Positions 29,296 to 39,080 are shown, numbered from the stretch's first letter. The stretch is DNA of 64,000 nt from Emticicia oligotrophica DSM 17448 (GCF_000263195.1 NC_018748.1:4340001-4404000), one strand, 5' to 3'. Notes: generated by a model from the sequence alone, not told the origin. A program made the numbers and translations.

Positions 29296-30369
29296 GTGAC
29301 TCTCGAAGACGTAAGAAAAGATATTGATAAAATTGACGACCAATTATTGGTGCTTCTCAACCAAAGAATGAATCTCGTACATAAAGTAGGAGAGATTAAA
29401 CGTTCAACAAAGGCCATTATTTATCGACCCGAGCGTGAGAAGCAAATTTTAGACAGAATGAATGCTCAAAACGATGGCCCCTTGAATAAAGAGGCAATTG
29501 AAGCTATTTATTTAGAAATTTTTGCTGCTGCTAGAAATATAGAATTGCCCGAAAGAGTTGCTTATCTTGGTCCAGAAGGTAGTTTTACACATCAAGCTGC
29601 CGAAAGTAGATTTGGGGCCATGAGTGAGTACATGACCTTGCCTACAATCAAGTCTGTTTTTGAAGCGGTTGATACAGGTCGTGCCAAATTCGGAGTAATT
29701 CCAATTGAGAATAATCAAGAAGGTATTGTATATGAGACAGTAGATTTACTCAATGAAATGAATGTAAATATTGCTGCTGAATTGAAAATTCCAGTTCATT
29801 TTGCATTAGCTACTGAAGCTGAAAATCCTTCGAAAATCAAGCGTATTTATTCAAAAGATATTGCTTTTCGTCAGTGTAGAGGCTTTTTAAATAAGTATTT
29901 TGAACAGACTCATCCTGAAGAAATTCAAGTTGAATCTACTTCAAAAGCTGCAAAATTAGCAGCCGAAGACCCTGAGAGTGCCGCTATTTGCTCTGAAATA
30001 GCAGCAAAGCTTTTTGCATTGCCTGTATTATTTAATAATATTGAAGATAATAGCCAGAATAGAACTCGTTTCTTTATTTTGGCCAAAAACTTTGTCAATG
30101 CTAAGAGTGAAAATGATAAAACGACAATTATAGCAAGATTACCTGATACTGATAAACCAGGTGTTTTGGCCAACTTTCTTCAAGACTTCAAAAAGTCAGG
30201 AATCAACTTAACAAAAATTGAAAGCCGCCCATACAAAGGAGATGAAGATTTTAATTTTTGGTTTTTTATTGAATTAGAAGGTTTTTATCAAGATGAAAAT
30301 GTAGAAAAAGTCTTCAAAAAATACAAAAATGCAATTAAATGGTTGGGTAGTTATGTAAGAAACACCTAA
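29296..30369 (+). CDS. pheA: Bifunctional chorismate mutase / prephenate dehydratase
   Basis: 357 residues catalysing two steps of phenylalanine synthesis. Residues 1-85 are an AroQ-type chorismate mutase (RKDIDKIDDQLLVLLNQRM). Residues 88-270 are prephenate dehydratase (YLGPEGSFTHQAA, VIPIENNQEGIVYETVD, and NRTRFFILA with the catalytic Thr-Arg-Phe). Residues 275-357 are an ACT domain with GVLANFLQDFKKSGINLTKIESRP, the phenylalanine-feedback site. Start is GTG at 29296; no ATG lies between it and the upstream in-frame stop. Confidence 0.95.
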   Translation: MTLEDVRKDIDKIDDQLLVLLNQRMNLVHKVGEIKRSTKAIIYRPEREKQILDRMNAQNDGPLNKEAIEAIYLEIFAAARNIELPERVAYLGPEGSFTHQAAESRFGAMSEYMTLPTIKSVFEAVDTGRAKFGVIPIENNQEGIVYETVDLLNEMNVNIAAELKIPVHFALATEAENPSKIKRIYSKDIAFRQCRGFLNKYFEQTHPEEIQVESTSKAAKLAAEDPESAAICSEIAAKLFALPVLFNNIEDNSQNRTRFFILAKNFVNAKSENDKTTIIARLPDTDKPGVLANFLQDFKKSGINLTKIESRPYKGDEDFNFWFFIELEGFYQDENVEKVFKKYKNAIKWLGSYVRNT

Positions 30370-30374
30370 TAATT

Positions 30375-30416
30375 AATAAAAATGGGAAGATGAAATTTCA
30401 TCTTCCCATTTTTATT
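30375..30416. terminator. Bidirectional terminator between pheA and the CBU_0592-type gene
   Basis: A perfect palindrome with 21-base arms, starting AATAAAAATGGGAAGATG and ending with its reverse complement. The A/T runs on both sides suit termination in either direction between convergent genes. Confidence 0.75.
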
Positions 30417-30471
30417 ATAGATTTTATCAGTAAAAACTATTGTGAGTATTTATTTATCATTCTCTAATTAC

Positions 30472-30705
30472 TCATTTCTTTCGAAAAATTGCCGCAAGAG
30501 CAATAATAACCCAAACTATATTTACTGCTACAGAGGGGTAAGCATTATGAGCGTAAGTATTGATAATAAAGCATATTCCGCCGATTAAATTGGCTAGTAT
30601 GTAGCGTATATCTTTCGCATCGAGTTTGCCTTGAATGTTAAAAAAATAAGAGCCTACAATAAGTACCGAGCCTATCCATCCGATTATTTCAATTATTAAA
30701 GACAT
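30472..30705 (-). CDS. Small membrane protein, CBU_0592-like
   Basis: 77 residues with three hydrophobic segments (about 4-22, 35-52 and 57-73) and the opening IEIIGWIGSVLIVGSYFFN, which resembles the CBU_0592 family of small bacterial membrane proteins. No function is known. ATG start; it is 36 bp downstream of ribF on the same strand and could be its last operon member. Confidence 0.65.
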   Translation of the reverse strand: MSLIIEIIGWIGSVLIVGSYFFNIQGKLDAKDIRYILANLIGGICFIINTYAHNAYPSVAVNIVWVIIALAAIFRKK

Positions 30706-30741
30706 TCAGTTATGTTGTTGTTGGTAATATTTATGATTAAT

Positions 30742-31671
30742 TCAAGAGCCTAAAATAACTTTAGATTTTTCTCTGTCGGCCAGAATTTGGGATTTTAATT
30801 CATCTAAACCATTGAATTTTTGTTCAGGTCTGATATAGTCAATTATTTCTACAGTTACCGTTTCACCATAGATATCATCATCAAAATCGAAAATATTTAC
30901 TTCTTGAGTTCGTCCAATTCCTTCAACAGTTGGTCGATTTCCAATGTTCATCATACCTTCATGCCATTGATTTCTAAAAAAAGTTCGTACGGCATAAACA
31001 CCATTTGAAGGTATTAATTTATAATATTCAGAAACCTGCACATTGGCTGTTGGAAATCCAATTGTTCGTCCTAATTGTCTTCCTTTAACAACTATTCCAG
31101 TAAAACTATAATTTCGACCTAATAGGTCATTGGCAGATTTTACTTCGCCGTTTAGCAAAGATTGACGAATTTTTGTGGAACTAATTGTAAGGTTATCAAT
31201 TTCTTGACGAGGGATTTCTTCAATTTCAATATGAAAAAAATCTGAATTTGCTTTTAGATAGTCGAATCCACCTTCACGATTTCTTCCAAATCTATGGTCA
31301 TATCCAATAACAAGTTTTTGAGTACCAATTCTTTTTAGAAGAATCTCTTTTACATATTCTTCCGAACTCAATTCTGAAAATTCACGAGTAAATGGAATCA
31401 TTAGTAGATGCTCAACTCCTTGATTTTCGAGTAGTTCTATTTTTTCATCTATTGTTGTAAGCAGTTTTAAATCTTGGCTATCCTTTGAAACAACGATTCT
31501 TGGATGAGGCCAAAAAGTAATCACTACCGATTCTCCTTTTGTCTTTTCGGCGGTTTCTCTTAGAATTTGTAAAATTTTCTGATGTCCACGGTGCACACCA
31601 TCAAAAGTACCACTGGTTACAATGGCTTTTTTTAATGGTTCAAAATCTGCTAAATTATAATATACTTTCAC
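30742..31671 (-). CDS. ribF: Riboflavin kinase / FAD synthetase
   Basis: 309-residue bifunctional enzyme making FMN and then FAD. The N-terminal adenylyltransferase domain has SGTFDGVHRGHQKIL and VIGYDHRFGRNREGG. The C-terminal flavokinase domain has GRQLGRTIGFPTANV and YAVRTFF, followed by NIGNRPTV. It starts at GTG 31671, overlapping the truB stop by 4 bases, so translation is coupled. Confidence 0.96.
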   Translation of the reverse strand: MKVYYNLADFEPLKKAIVTSGTFDGVHRGHQKILQILRETAEKTKGESVVITFWPHPRIVVSKDSQDLKLLTTIDEKIELLENQGVEHLLMIPFTREFSELSSEEYVKEILLKRIGTQKLVIGYDHRFGRNREGGFDYLKANSDFFHIEIEEIPRQEIDNLTISSTKIRQSLLNGEVKSANDLLGRNYSFTGIVVKGRQLGRTIGFPTANVQVSEYYKLIPSNGVYAVRTFFRNQWHEGMMNIGNRPTVEGIGRTQEVNIFDFDDDIYGETVTVEIIDYIRPEQKFNGLDELKSQILADREKSKVILGS

Positions 31672-32366
31672 TGTTGTTTGTTCAAATTTTCGATTTTACT
31701 GAGTTTTTCGGGCAAACTTTCTAAGAACTGCTCAATTGTAAGTGAATTTTCAATCTTAAACTCGCCAATACGAGTTCTTCTAAGTGAACTCATGTAAGCC
31801 CCTGATTGAAGTAGTTTTCCGAAATCTCTTACTAAACTTCTAATATATGTACCTTTCGAACACACAATTCTAAAAGAAATTTCAGGAAAATTGGTAGAAT
31901 CTACTTCAAACTCCTTGATTTCTACTTGTCGGGGTTTAATAATGACTTCCTGCCCTTTTCGTGCTGATTCATAGGCTCTTTTACCATCAATTTTAATTGC
32001 CGAATGAGCAGGCGGAATTTGTTCAATATTACCAGAAAGTTGTTTTACAACCTCGTTTATAGTTTTGCTATTAATGTGTTCTATTGGGTATTCTGCATCA
32101 AACTCAGTTTCTAAGTCAATAGATGGCGTTGTTTTTCCCAATACTAAAGTTCCTGTATATTCTTTCTCTTGTGCCTGAAAAGTATCAATTTGCTTGGTCA
32201 TTTTTCCGGTACACAAAATGAGTAAGCCAGTTGCTAATGGATCGAGAGTTCCTGCATGACCAACCTTTTTATATTTACCAGCCCACCTTACCTTATTCAC
32301 AACATCGAATGATGTCCATTTCAAAGGTTTATCAATCAAAATTACTTCATTTCTTTCGTCTGTCAT
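31668..32366 (-). CDS. truB: tRNA pseudouridine-55 synthase
   Basis: 232 residues. Modifies U55 in the T loop of tRNAs. The catalytic Asp lies in [37 protein letters not shown] and [15 protein letters not shown] are further TruB motifs. Bacteroidota forms are short, lacking part of the C-terminal PUA domain, and this one fits. ATG overlaps the uppP stop by 4 bases. Confidence 0.96.
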   Translation of the reverse strand: MTDERNEVILIDKPLKWTSFDVVNKVRWAGKYKKVGHAGTLDPLATGLLILCTGKMTKQIDTFQAQEKEYTGTLVLGKTTPSIDLETEFDAEYPIEHINSKTINEVVKQLSGNIEQIPPAHSAIKIDGKRAYESARKGQEVIIKPRQVEIKEFEVDSTNFPEISFRIVCSKGTYIRSLVRDFGKLLQSGAYMSSLRRTRIGEFKIENSLTIEQFLESLPEKLSKIENLNKQQ

Positions 32367-33154
32367 ATTACATGTAAATCATAACCAGCGGCTAAAAGGC
32401 CTAAAATAATTAATCCTACAATGATTCTATAATAACCAAATACTTTAAAACCATACTTTTGTAAGTAGCTGATAAAGAATCTAATAGCAATCATTGCTAC
32501 AATAAATGCTACAATATTTCCAACCAATAAAAGTTGTATTTCATTTTCTGAAAATGAAAGTGTACCTGTTTTAAATCCCTTTAATAATTTGTAAGCGGAT
32601 GCCGCAAACATTGTTGGTACAGCCAAAAAGAACGAAAATTCGGCAGAATCTTTTCTTGAAAGGCCTTGAAACATTCCCCCAATGATTGTTGCGGCTGAGC
32701 GAGAAACTCCAGGAATCATCGCGATACATTGAAATAAACCAATCTGTACTGCTTCAATGTAGGTAATATTTTCTTTGCTTGCTCTTTTTTCAAAAAATTT
32801 ATCAATGAAAAGTAGAATGACTCCACCTAATACTAACATGATAGCTACAACCGCAACACTTTCGAGTAGTTGGTCAATGAAATCATTGAGAATAAATCCA
32901 ATAATTGCTGCAGGAATAAATGCTGCCAATAATTTTTTATAAAATTCAAATGATTGAAAAAAACGTTTCCAATACAACACTACCACGGAGAGAATGGCAC
33001 CAAACTGAATATTAACCTCGAATGCTTTTGTAAAATCAAGCTCACTTATACCCATCAATGATGAGCCAATAATCATGTGTCCAGTTGAGCTTATTGGAAG
33101 ATACTCCGTAATACCTTCGATGATAGCAAGAATTATTGCTTCGATAAAATTCAT
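32363..33154 (-). CDS. uppP: Undecaprenyl-diphosphatase (BacA type)
   Basis: 263-residue membrane phosphatase that recycles undecaprenyl pyrophosphate, the carrier for peptidoglycan and surface glycans. The family motifs [19 protein letters not shown] (N-terminal Glu-rich) and [14 protein letters not shown] are both intact. Seven to eight hydrophobic segments. Followed by coupled truB and ribF. Confidence 0.96.
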   Translation of the reverse strand: MNFIEAIILAIIEGITEYLPISSTGHMIIGSSLMGISELDFTKAFEVNIQFGAILSVVVLYWKRFFQSFEFYKKLLAAFIPAAIIGFILNDFIDQLLESVAVVAIMLVLGGVILLFIDKFFEKRASKENITYIEAVQIGLFQCIAMIPGVSRSAATIIGGMFQGLSRKDSAEFSFFLAVPTMFAASAYKLLKGFKTGTLSFSENEIQLLLVGNIVAFIVAMIAIRFFISYLQKYGFKVFGYYRIIVGLIILGLLAAGYDLHVI

Positions 33155-33282
33155 GGTTGATTAAAGTTTAGAGGGTAAAAAAATGCGAAAACTGATAGTA
33201 TGAAGTTTAACCATTGGTTTCGATTGACCATCTAGATAAACTTTTGACTACCAGTTCTTTAGATAAGATTATTTATTTTTAT

Positions 33283-33513
33283 TTATTTCTTTTTGAAAAT
33301 TGTTAAAAATTGGAATAAGAACCCAACAAATGCTATGGCTGGTCCAAGCGTTATTCCGAGGAAACCGAATCCAAATTCTTCTTTATCGAGAGTCATAATA
33401 AAAAAACCAATAATCAATAAAGCAATTCCAATTAGCATAAATGTATAATTCCCTTTTCCAAATGGAAGTGCGTTTTGTTCGTTATTCTCAGAATTGTTTG
33501 TAGTATTTTTCAT
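33283..33513 (-). CDS. DUF3098-type small membrane protein
   Basis: 76 residues: a polar Asn-rich N-terminus, then two hydrophobic segments (about 28-44 and 51-72) with a KEEFGFGFLGITLGP linker. It matches the DUF3098 proteins that commonly sit between ftsX and uppP in Bacteroidota. No function is established; its position suggests a role in envelope or division. Confidence 0.75.
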   Translation of the reverse strand: MKNTTNNSENNEQNALPFGKGNYTFMLIGIALLIIGFFIMTLDKEEFGFGFLGITLGPAIAFVGFLFQFLTIFKKK

Positions 33514-33541
33514 TTTCTTATTTTGTTTCTTTACTAATATG

Positions 33542-34423
33542 TTAATATAAATCTTCTAAATCAGTACGCAAATAACGATACATAGATTGGAATGTACTTA
33601 ATAAGCCAATTAAAATGCCCAATAAAATTACAAACCCACAAAGGATAGCTAGTTTGTAAAAGCTTTGTAGTACAACTAAATTTTCGATTTCTCTGATAGC
33701 AATTTGCTCGACTAAAATTAATAACCCACAGGCCAATATCCCAGAAATTAAACCTTGGATTAAGCCACGGCCTAAGAAGGGTTTTTGTATGAACCAATCG
33801 GTTGCACCAACTAACTGCATACTTCTGATGATAAATCTTTGGGAATATAGGGCTAATCTAATGGTGTTATTGATAAGTAGAACAATAGCAATTAGTAGTA
33901 CTGATACAATGGAAGCGATAATTAGGTAAGCCTTATTGGCATTTTTATTAATGCTATCTACAAAATCTTTGGCATAATCTGCTTCAAAAATGCCCGGTAT
34001 TTGTTCGAGGTCAGCTTTAATTTTTGCTAATTCGTTTTCGTTAAAGTATTCCTCTTTAATTTTTAAACTATAAGCATCTCGATATGGATTTTCGCCTAAT
34101 ATAGATTTGTAATCTTCTTTTGTTTCTTTTAAAACTTTTTCGGCTGCACTTTCCTTTGAAATAAACGTTATTTGAGGAGTTTGTTCAGAGTATGCCAAGT
34201 ATGGTTTTTTTGAAATAAAGTATTTTACTGAATCTTTTTGTGTTTGTGTTAAAGACTTATCAAGGTAAACTTGTACTTCAATATTTTGCTTAATATACAA
34301 TACCAACTGCTTTGAAGTTAGAGCAATCCAGCCACTGAATGCAATTAAAAATAATGCGGCTGTTAGGCTAATTATAATAAGCATACTTGGATAACTCCCT
34401 AATTTTCGATTATTTTTTTGCAT
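33542..34423 (-). CDS. ftsX: Cell division protein FtsX
   Basis: 293 residues with one N-terminal membrane helix (about 14-33), an extracytoplasmic domain and three C-terminal helices, the FtsX layout. IEVQVYLDKSLTQTQKD and IPGIFEADYAKDFV are recognisable FtsX segments. It works with the ATPase FtsE to regulate peptidoglycan hydrolysis at division; ftsE is not adjacent here. Confidence 0.92.
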   Translation of the reverse strand: MQKNNRKLGSYPSMLIIISLTAALFLIAFSGWIALTSKQLVLYIKQNIEVQVYLDKSLTQTQKDSVKYFISKKPYLAYSEQTPQITFISKESAAEKVLKETKEDYKSILGENPYRDAYSLKIKEEYFNENELAKIKADLEQIPGIFEADYAKDFVDSINKNANKAYLIIASIVSVLLIAIVLLINNTIRLALYSQRFIIRSMQLVGATDWFIQKPFLGRGLIQGLISGILACGLLILVEQIAIREIENLVVLQSFYKLAILCGFVILLGILIGLLSTFQSMYRYLRTDLEDLY

Positions 34424-34520
34424 AGTTAATCAGACTCGTTTTTATACTTGTCTGCAAAGATAAGCGATGTTGTATAAAATATGCAGAATTTAATGATTTT
34501 TAACAGCCCTTTCACAAAAC

Positions 34521-35363
34521 TTATACGGCTTCACTTTTCCAGCGAGCTATTCGTTCAGGCATATTCTGTTCAATGATATTTTTTACAACTTCTGTAATTT
34601 CTTCAACTGTTGCATCTGGTGAGAAGTGAATTGGCTCTTTAAATTTAACCTTTAGTTCGGTATTTCTTTTCTTATAACTAAGCCCTGATTTATTAAATGC
34701 TCTTCTAAAGCCATCAATTACTACCGGTACAACAATTGGATTGTTATCTTTAATAATGTGTGCCGTACCTTTTCTGATAGGAGCGTATGGGCTGGTAGTA
34801 CCTTGTGGAAAACTTACAACCCACCCAAATTTTAAACCTTTTGCAACATTTTCTCCAGCTGAGGTATCTAAAGTTCGTTTTACATTTTCTCCTTTAGCTC
34901 TCCAAGAGCGTTCAACTAAAATTGCTCCTGCTAAACTGAAAATCTTTGGAAGGAAACCATCTTTCATGGTTTCGCTAGCGGCTACATAAAAAGTTCTGGC
35001 TCTTGGGGCAAATAAGGCGATTGGAAGTACTCTGTTTCTAAAACCCCATTTAACTGAGCAGAAAATATGATAAAATGTTATTACATCTGCGAAATATGTT
35101 TGGTGGTTTGAGATGAAATAAACGTTTTGATTGGGGAGTTTTTCTAAGTATTCAGCACCCTCCACTTTTAATTGATTGGCAACGGCAATACGCCAATAAG
35201 TTGGTATTCCTGCAACAAGTATAATGATTCGCTTTAATATTAGCCAATTACCAAAGGGGTCACGCTCAAAAATGCCAAAAATATCAATGTACGACACATA
35301 CCGAAAAAAAGGATTTGGGTCGTTGTTGGGAATTGGTAAAAAATTTTTCAGTACACTAATCAT
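34521..35363 (-). CDS. 1-acyl-sn-glycerol-3-phosphate acyltransferase family protein
   Basis: 280 residues of the PlsC/LPLAT family. The catalytic HX4D motif is SNHQTYFAD (about residue 87), and FPQGTTSPYAPIRKGTA forms the substrate-binding block. Probably acylates lysophosphatidate or a related lipid at the membrane. ATG at 35363. It sits alone, 97 bp from ftsX. Confidence 0.88.
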   Translation of the reverse strand: MISVLKNFLPIPNNDPNPFFRYVSYIDIFGIFERDPFGNWLILKRIIILVAGIPTYWRIAVANQLKVEGAEYLEKLPNQNVYFISNHQTYFADVITFYHIFCSVKWGFRNRVLPIALFAPRARTFYVAASETMKDGFLPKIFSLAGAILVERSWRAKGENVKRTLDTSAGENVAKGLKFGWVVSFPQGTTSPYAPIRKGTAHIIKDNNPIVVPVVIDGFRRAFNKSGLSYKKRNTELKVKFKEPIHFSPDATVEEITEVVKNIIEQNMPERIARWKSEAV

Positions 35364-35545
35364 CCTCTAGTAATTTACTTTTATTGGTTTAGGTAGTTCG
35401 TTTGCAGATGTTAAGTTATACAAAAAATCTTACTTTTTCATTATTATCAACAAAAAAGATGTAATATTCTTTGAAAATATATAAAAAAAGCGTCAATTTC
35501 AATTGAAACTAACGCTTTTTGAATTATATAGATTGTAGGAAATAA

Positions 35546-36148
35546 TTAGTTTCTTTTGCTAATTTCATCTCTGATTTTAGCCGCTTTTTCATATTCTTCT
35601 TGAGCTAATGCATCTTCAAGCATTTTATTTAACTCATCTAATGTGAAATCTTTTAAGCCACTTTTTACTTGTTTTTGAGGACGTGTTTTTGAAGGTTCTA
35701 CCAACTCTTCCGCTTCTTGTTCATCTGCATCAGATGCTTCCGTTGTGGTGATTCCTGCTTCTGAAAGTATTTGATTAGTTGTATAAATTGGAACCTGGAA
35801 TCTTAGACCAATGGCAATTGCATCCGATGGACGTGCATCAACTGTTTTTTGTCTTATACCGTCAGTACAAACAATTTTCGCAAAGAAGATACCTTCTCTA
35901 AGGTCTGAAATTAAGATTTCTTCTACTGTAAAATCGAATGCTCGGGCAAAAGATTTGAATAAGTCGTGTGTCATTGGTCGATTTGGAGTAATATGCTCCA
36001 TTTCAATTGCGATTGCTTGAGCTTCAAACATTCCAATGATAATTGGTAATCGGCGATTTCCATTTTCTTCCGATAATACCAAAGCAAACGAGCCAGTTTG
36101 AGATTGACTCGGCGATAGTCCTAATATTTCGAGTTTTATTTTTTCCAC
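35546..36148 (-). CDS. Bifunctional nuclease family protein with UVR motif
   Basis: 200 residues. Residues 1-135 match the bifunctional nuclease (BFN, DUF151) domain: LVLSEENGNRRLPIIIGMFE, DARPSDAIAIGLRFQVPIY. The C-terminus (about residues 165-200) is a UVR motif, LNKMLEDALAQEEYEKAAKI, as in UvrB/UvrC. An acidic linker joins them. The GTG start at 36148 is directly followed by the domain. Nuclease activity comes from a plant member of the family, so it is uncertain here. Confidence 0.88.
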   Translation of the reverse strand: MEKIKLEILGLSPSQSQTGSFALVLSEENGNRRLPIIIGMFEAQAIAIEMEHITPNRPMTHDLFKSFARAFDFTVEEILISDLREGIFFAKIVCTDGIRQKTVDARPSDAIAIGLRFQVPIYTTNQILSEAGITTTEASDADEQEAEELVEPSKTRPQKQVKSGLKDFTLDELNKMLEDALAQEEYEKAAKIRDEISKRN

Positions 36149-36299
36149 GGTGCAAATATAAATAAAACTTAGCTTTTTAGTAGTTTAAAATTTTGTTTTT
36201 AAGTATATGAAATAATAAACTAAAATCTGTTCAATTAGTTTCAATTAAAATTACTATTCCTTTTGAATCAAATTAAACACGTTTAGTTTTTCAACACAA

Positions 36300-36715
36300 T
36301 AAATTATAGAAATTTTAAAAGAGTGGGAGAGAACAAAAATTTACAAAAAAGAATACTCTAATGCTATGCCAGAAGCTGGGAATGCTCTTAAACCAAAGCC
36401 TGAAATGCTTTCTTTCACGAAGCAAATGCTGATGCAAATTATAGATTGGTTTCGGCGGCAACTGGAGAAATAAGTCCTTTGGTTTTGGAGAATGAAAAAA
36501 AACAACTCAAAAATCTAAAGAGAACAAAACGAAGTTAGTTATGGCTGGATATGACTTTGTCATTAAAAAGTAAAGAAATAAATGAAACTGTAAAATTATT
36601 TGGTAGATTCAAAATGACTAATAGAATGGCTCTTGCAAATGCTTTGAACACCAAACCCATCACAGTGGAACTGTCTATATTGGATTAGAAGTAGCTAAAT
36701 ATCCACAAGAAAAAC
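36300..36715 (+). pseudogene. Decayed reading frame of unknown family
   Basis: Several short coding-like stretches lie in different frames on the plus strand: one from about 36307 with WERTKIYKKEYSNAMPEAGN and a later KPKPEML, one around 36424-36535 reading YRLVSAATGEISPLVLENE, one from 36600 reading MTNRMALANALNTKP, and one from about 36659 reading SGTVYIGLEVAKYPQ. Each ends in an early stop, and they follow one another as if frameshifts had broken a gene of about 140 codons. I do not recognise the parent family. It could also be chance non-coding sequence. Confidence 0.4.
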
Positions 36716-36746
36716 AAAAAAGAGCGGTCTTTTAACCGCTCTTTTA
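36716..36746 (-). terminator. Terminator of etfA
   Basis: AAAGAGCGGT pairs with ACCGCTCTTT around a short T-rich loop. T-runs follow on the minus strand, 7 bp after the etfA stop. Confidence 0.75.
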
Positions 36747-36752
36747 TTAAGA

Positions 36753-37715
36753 TTATTTTGAAGCTAATACTGCTTTAGTCAATTTTGGTAAAACTTCAAA
36801 AACATCACCAACAATTCCATAGTCGGCGGCCTTGAAGAATGGAGCTTCTGGGTCTTTATTGATTACTACAATAACTTTTGATGAATTAACCCCAGCTAAA
36901 TGTTGAATTGCTCCCGAAATGCCACAAGCAATATATAAGTTTGGAGAAACTTTCACACCTGTTTGTCCAACATGTTCGTGGTGAGGTCTCCAATCAAGGT
37001 CAGAAACTGGTTTCGAACAAGCGGTTGCGGCACCCAAAGCATCTGCCAAATCTAATAAAGGCTGCCATTGGTCTGGACCTTTCATTCCTCGTCCTCCTGA
37101 AACAACTAAGTCGGCTTCTGGTAAAGAAATAGTTCCTGTAGCCTTAATTGTTTCTGTAACTTTGGCTGTAAAAAGGTTATCAGACAATGCTGGTGATATG
37201 CTTTCAACCGTTGCACTATTGCTGCTTTCGGTCGGAGCGACAACATTTTTCTTGATAGCCAAAATCTTCACATCCCCATTTACATTTACATCAGCAAATG
37301 CTTTTCCTGTAAAAATACTAACTCTCACTTTAAAGCCATTGCTCAGGTCTGGTAATTCAGTAACATTTCCTACAACAGCCGCTTTTAAAGCACCAGCAGC
37401 TCGTGCAGTTACGGCATCAGCAAAAGATGATTTAGCCGCTATTACAATTTTTGTTCCCGTACTTTTCACAGTTTCGGCCAAAACACTTGCGTAGGCCATG
37501 CTATTTGGGTTAGATAATTTTGCATCATTGGCGTGTAAAACTTTGCTTGCTCCGTAATTTCCTGCTTTGGCTAGTTCAGCAGCATCAGCAGTACCGATTG
37601 CAAGTGCAGTAGCTGTTGTTCCCATCATTTCAGCTACTTTTGAACCGTAATAAACGGCTTCAAGTGATGATTTTTTGATTGCTCCATCGGCAATCTCAGT
37701 GAATATGAGTATCAT
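36753..37715 (-). CDS. etfA: Electron transfer flavoprotein alpha subunit
   Basis: 320 residues. With EtfB it carries electrons from acyl-CoA dehydrogenases towards the quinone pool. The C-terminal FAD-binding domain is clear: VVSGGRGMKGPDQW, GQTGVKVSPNLYIACGISG, INKDPEAPFFKAADYGIVGD. The N-terminal domain is Ala-rich, as usual. It follows etfB after an 85-bp gap filled by an inverted repeat. Confidence 0.96.
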   Translation of the reverse strand: MILIFTEIADGAIKKSSLEAVYYGSKVAEMMGTTATALAIGTADAAELAKAGNYGASKVLHANDAKLSNPNSMAYASVLAETVKSTGTKIVIAAKSSFADAVTARAAGALKAAVVGNVTELPDLSNGFKVRVSIFTGKAFADVNVNGDVKILAIKKNVVAPTESSNSATVESISPALSDNLFTAKVTETIKATGTISLPEADLVVSGGRGMKGPDQWQPLLDLADALGAATACSKPVSDLDWRPHHEHVGQTGVKVSPNLYIACGISGAIQHLAGVNSSKVIVVINKDPEAPFFKAADYGIVGDVFEVLPKLTKAVLASK

Positions 37716-37718
37716 TAT

Positions 37719-37798
37719 AGTTCTAAGTTTTGAGTTCTGAGTTCTGAGTGAAAGTTTGAGTCAAAAACTCAGAACTTTAAACTCAGAACTCAGAACTA
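37719..37798. repeat. Decamer repeats forming a 17-bp inverted repeat between etfB and etfA
   Basis: Left arm AGTTCTGAGTTCTGAGT (37733-37749) is exactly complementary to ACTCAGAACTCAGAACT (37781-37797). A further half-unit (ACTCAGAACT at 37767-37776) lies between them. The unit is ACTCAGAACT, present several times in both orientations. It fills the intercistronic gap. Confidence 0.75.
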
Positions 37799-37800
37799 AT

Positions 37801-38535
37801 TTATAATACTTTAGCTTCCGTTCTTAGTAAGTCGATTAATTTTTCAGCTTCTTCCGCAGGAATCATTTTACATGCACCTTTTGGAGCTGGTAAACTATAT
37901 TTTTCAGTATTTGTCAGTGCTGCACCAGCCGCTGGAATTACTTTTAGTGGTTTTGTACGGGCTGTCATGATACCTCTCATGTTTGGAATTTTCCATTCTG
38001 CAATTGGTTCTTGACATCCTAAAACTAATGGTAATGAAGCAGTCAGTTTTTCTTTGCCACCCTCAATTTCACGTGTTATACTCGCTTCTGAACCATTGAT
38101 ATCTAATTGCATTACTGGTGAGAACGAGGCAATTCCAAGCATTTCACCAACAATACCATGTACAACACCCGAGTTGTAATCGCTACTTTCACGACCCATC
38201 AATACCAAATCATAAGCACCTTCTTTCGCAACTGCTGCAATTTGTTCTGCAACAAAATAAGAATCAGTTGGTTCAACATCAACTCTTATTGCATCATCAG
38301 CACCAATAGCCAAAGCTTTTCTAATTTGTGGTTCGGCATCTGCTCCACCAACATTTAACACAGTAATACTTCCACCTTGTTGTTCTTTTAGTTCAACTGC
38401 ACGGGCTAAAGCATAATCATCGTAAGGCCCGATGATGTAAGTTACACCAGCTTTGTTTAGCTTTGTGTCGTTTTCTGTAAATGAAATTTTTGAGGTTGTG
38501 TCGGGTACGCTCGAAATACAAACTAATATTTTCAT
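37801..38535 (-). CDS. etfB: Electron transfer flavoprotein beta subunit
   Basis: 244 residues. Partner of EtfA; binds AMP and forms the electron-bifurcating or transferring heterodimer. Begins MKILVCISSVPDTTSKI and contains LVLMGRESSDYNSGVVHGIVGEML plus NMRGIMTARTKPLKVI (the recognition loop region), typical for EtfB. ATG at 38535. Confidence 0.95.
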   Translation of the reverse strand: MKILVCISSVPDTTSKISFTENDTKLNKAGVTYIIGPYDDYALARAVELKEQQGGSITVLNVGGADAEPQIRKALAIGADDAIRVDVEPTDSYFVAEQIAAVAKEGAYDLVLMGRESSDYNSGVVHGIVGEMLGIASFSPVMQLDINGSEASITREIEGGKEKLTASLPLVLGCQEPIAEWKIPNMRGIMTARTKPLKVIPAAGAALTNTEKYSLPAPKGACKMIPAEEAEKLIDLLRTEAKVL

Positions 38536-38540
38536 AATTT

Positions 38541-38604
38541 TAGGCTCCCAACCCCTAAAGGGAGATTTTATTTATTGTATGCTTTTAGGGGTGCTGAAAA
38601 GCAT
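38541..38604. repeat. Intergenic hairpin repeat upstream of etfB
   Basis: ACCCCTAAAG (38551-38560) is matched by CTTTTAGGGGT (38582-38592). A second hairpin, ATGCTTTT with AAAAGCAT (38579-38604), encloses the latter. It lies in the etfB leader or promoter region and looks like a dispersed Bacteroidota intergenic repeat. Confidence 0.55.
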
Positions 38605-38720
38605 ATTTATATAATTATCTGAAAATCAATGCACTTGAAAACATTTTATTATTTATAAAAATAAGTAAATAATAGTATGCGTGCATAACATTATGCAAAT
38701 CTAAATTAAAGTAATATTCA

Positions 38721-39044
38721 ATGCAAGAAGAACGCTTAAAAATTTTATTAAAGTATTTAGAAGAGGAGCCGAACGAGCCTTTTAACATTTATGCCATTGC
38801 AATGGAATATATCAATCGGGACATTCAAAAGGCTAAGTATTACCTTGAGATTTTATTAAACGAGCATCCAGATTATATCCCAACCTATTATCATGCAGCG
38901 GCGGTATATGTTGAATTGGAAGATTATATAAAAGCCGAACAAACTTATTTGTTAGGCATAGAAAAAGCTCATCAACAGCAATCAAAGAAAGCCTATGATG
39001 AGCTCAAAAGGGCATACAGAATGTTTCTTGATGAAATGGATTGA
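38721..39044 (+). CDS. Small TPR-repeat protein
   Basis: 107 residues made of two to three tetratricopeptide repeats (residues about 17-50 and 51-85; DIQKAKYYLEILLNEHPDYI, then DYIKAEQTYLLGIEKA). No signal peptide, so probably a cytoplasmic scaffold. It stands alone, divergent from etfB. Partner unknown. Confidence 0.75.
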   Translation: MQEERLKILLKYLEEEPNEPFNIYAIAMEYINRDIQKAKYYLEILLNEHPDYIPTYYHAAAVYVELEDYIKAEQTYLLGIEKAHQQQSKKAYDELKRAYRMFLDEMD

Positions 39045-39080
39045 CGTTATTGTGTTTATTCAGTATTGTTCAAGAATTTA

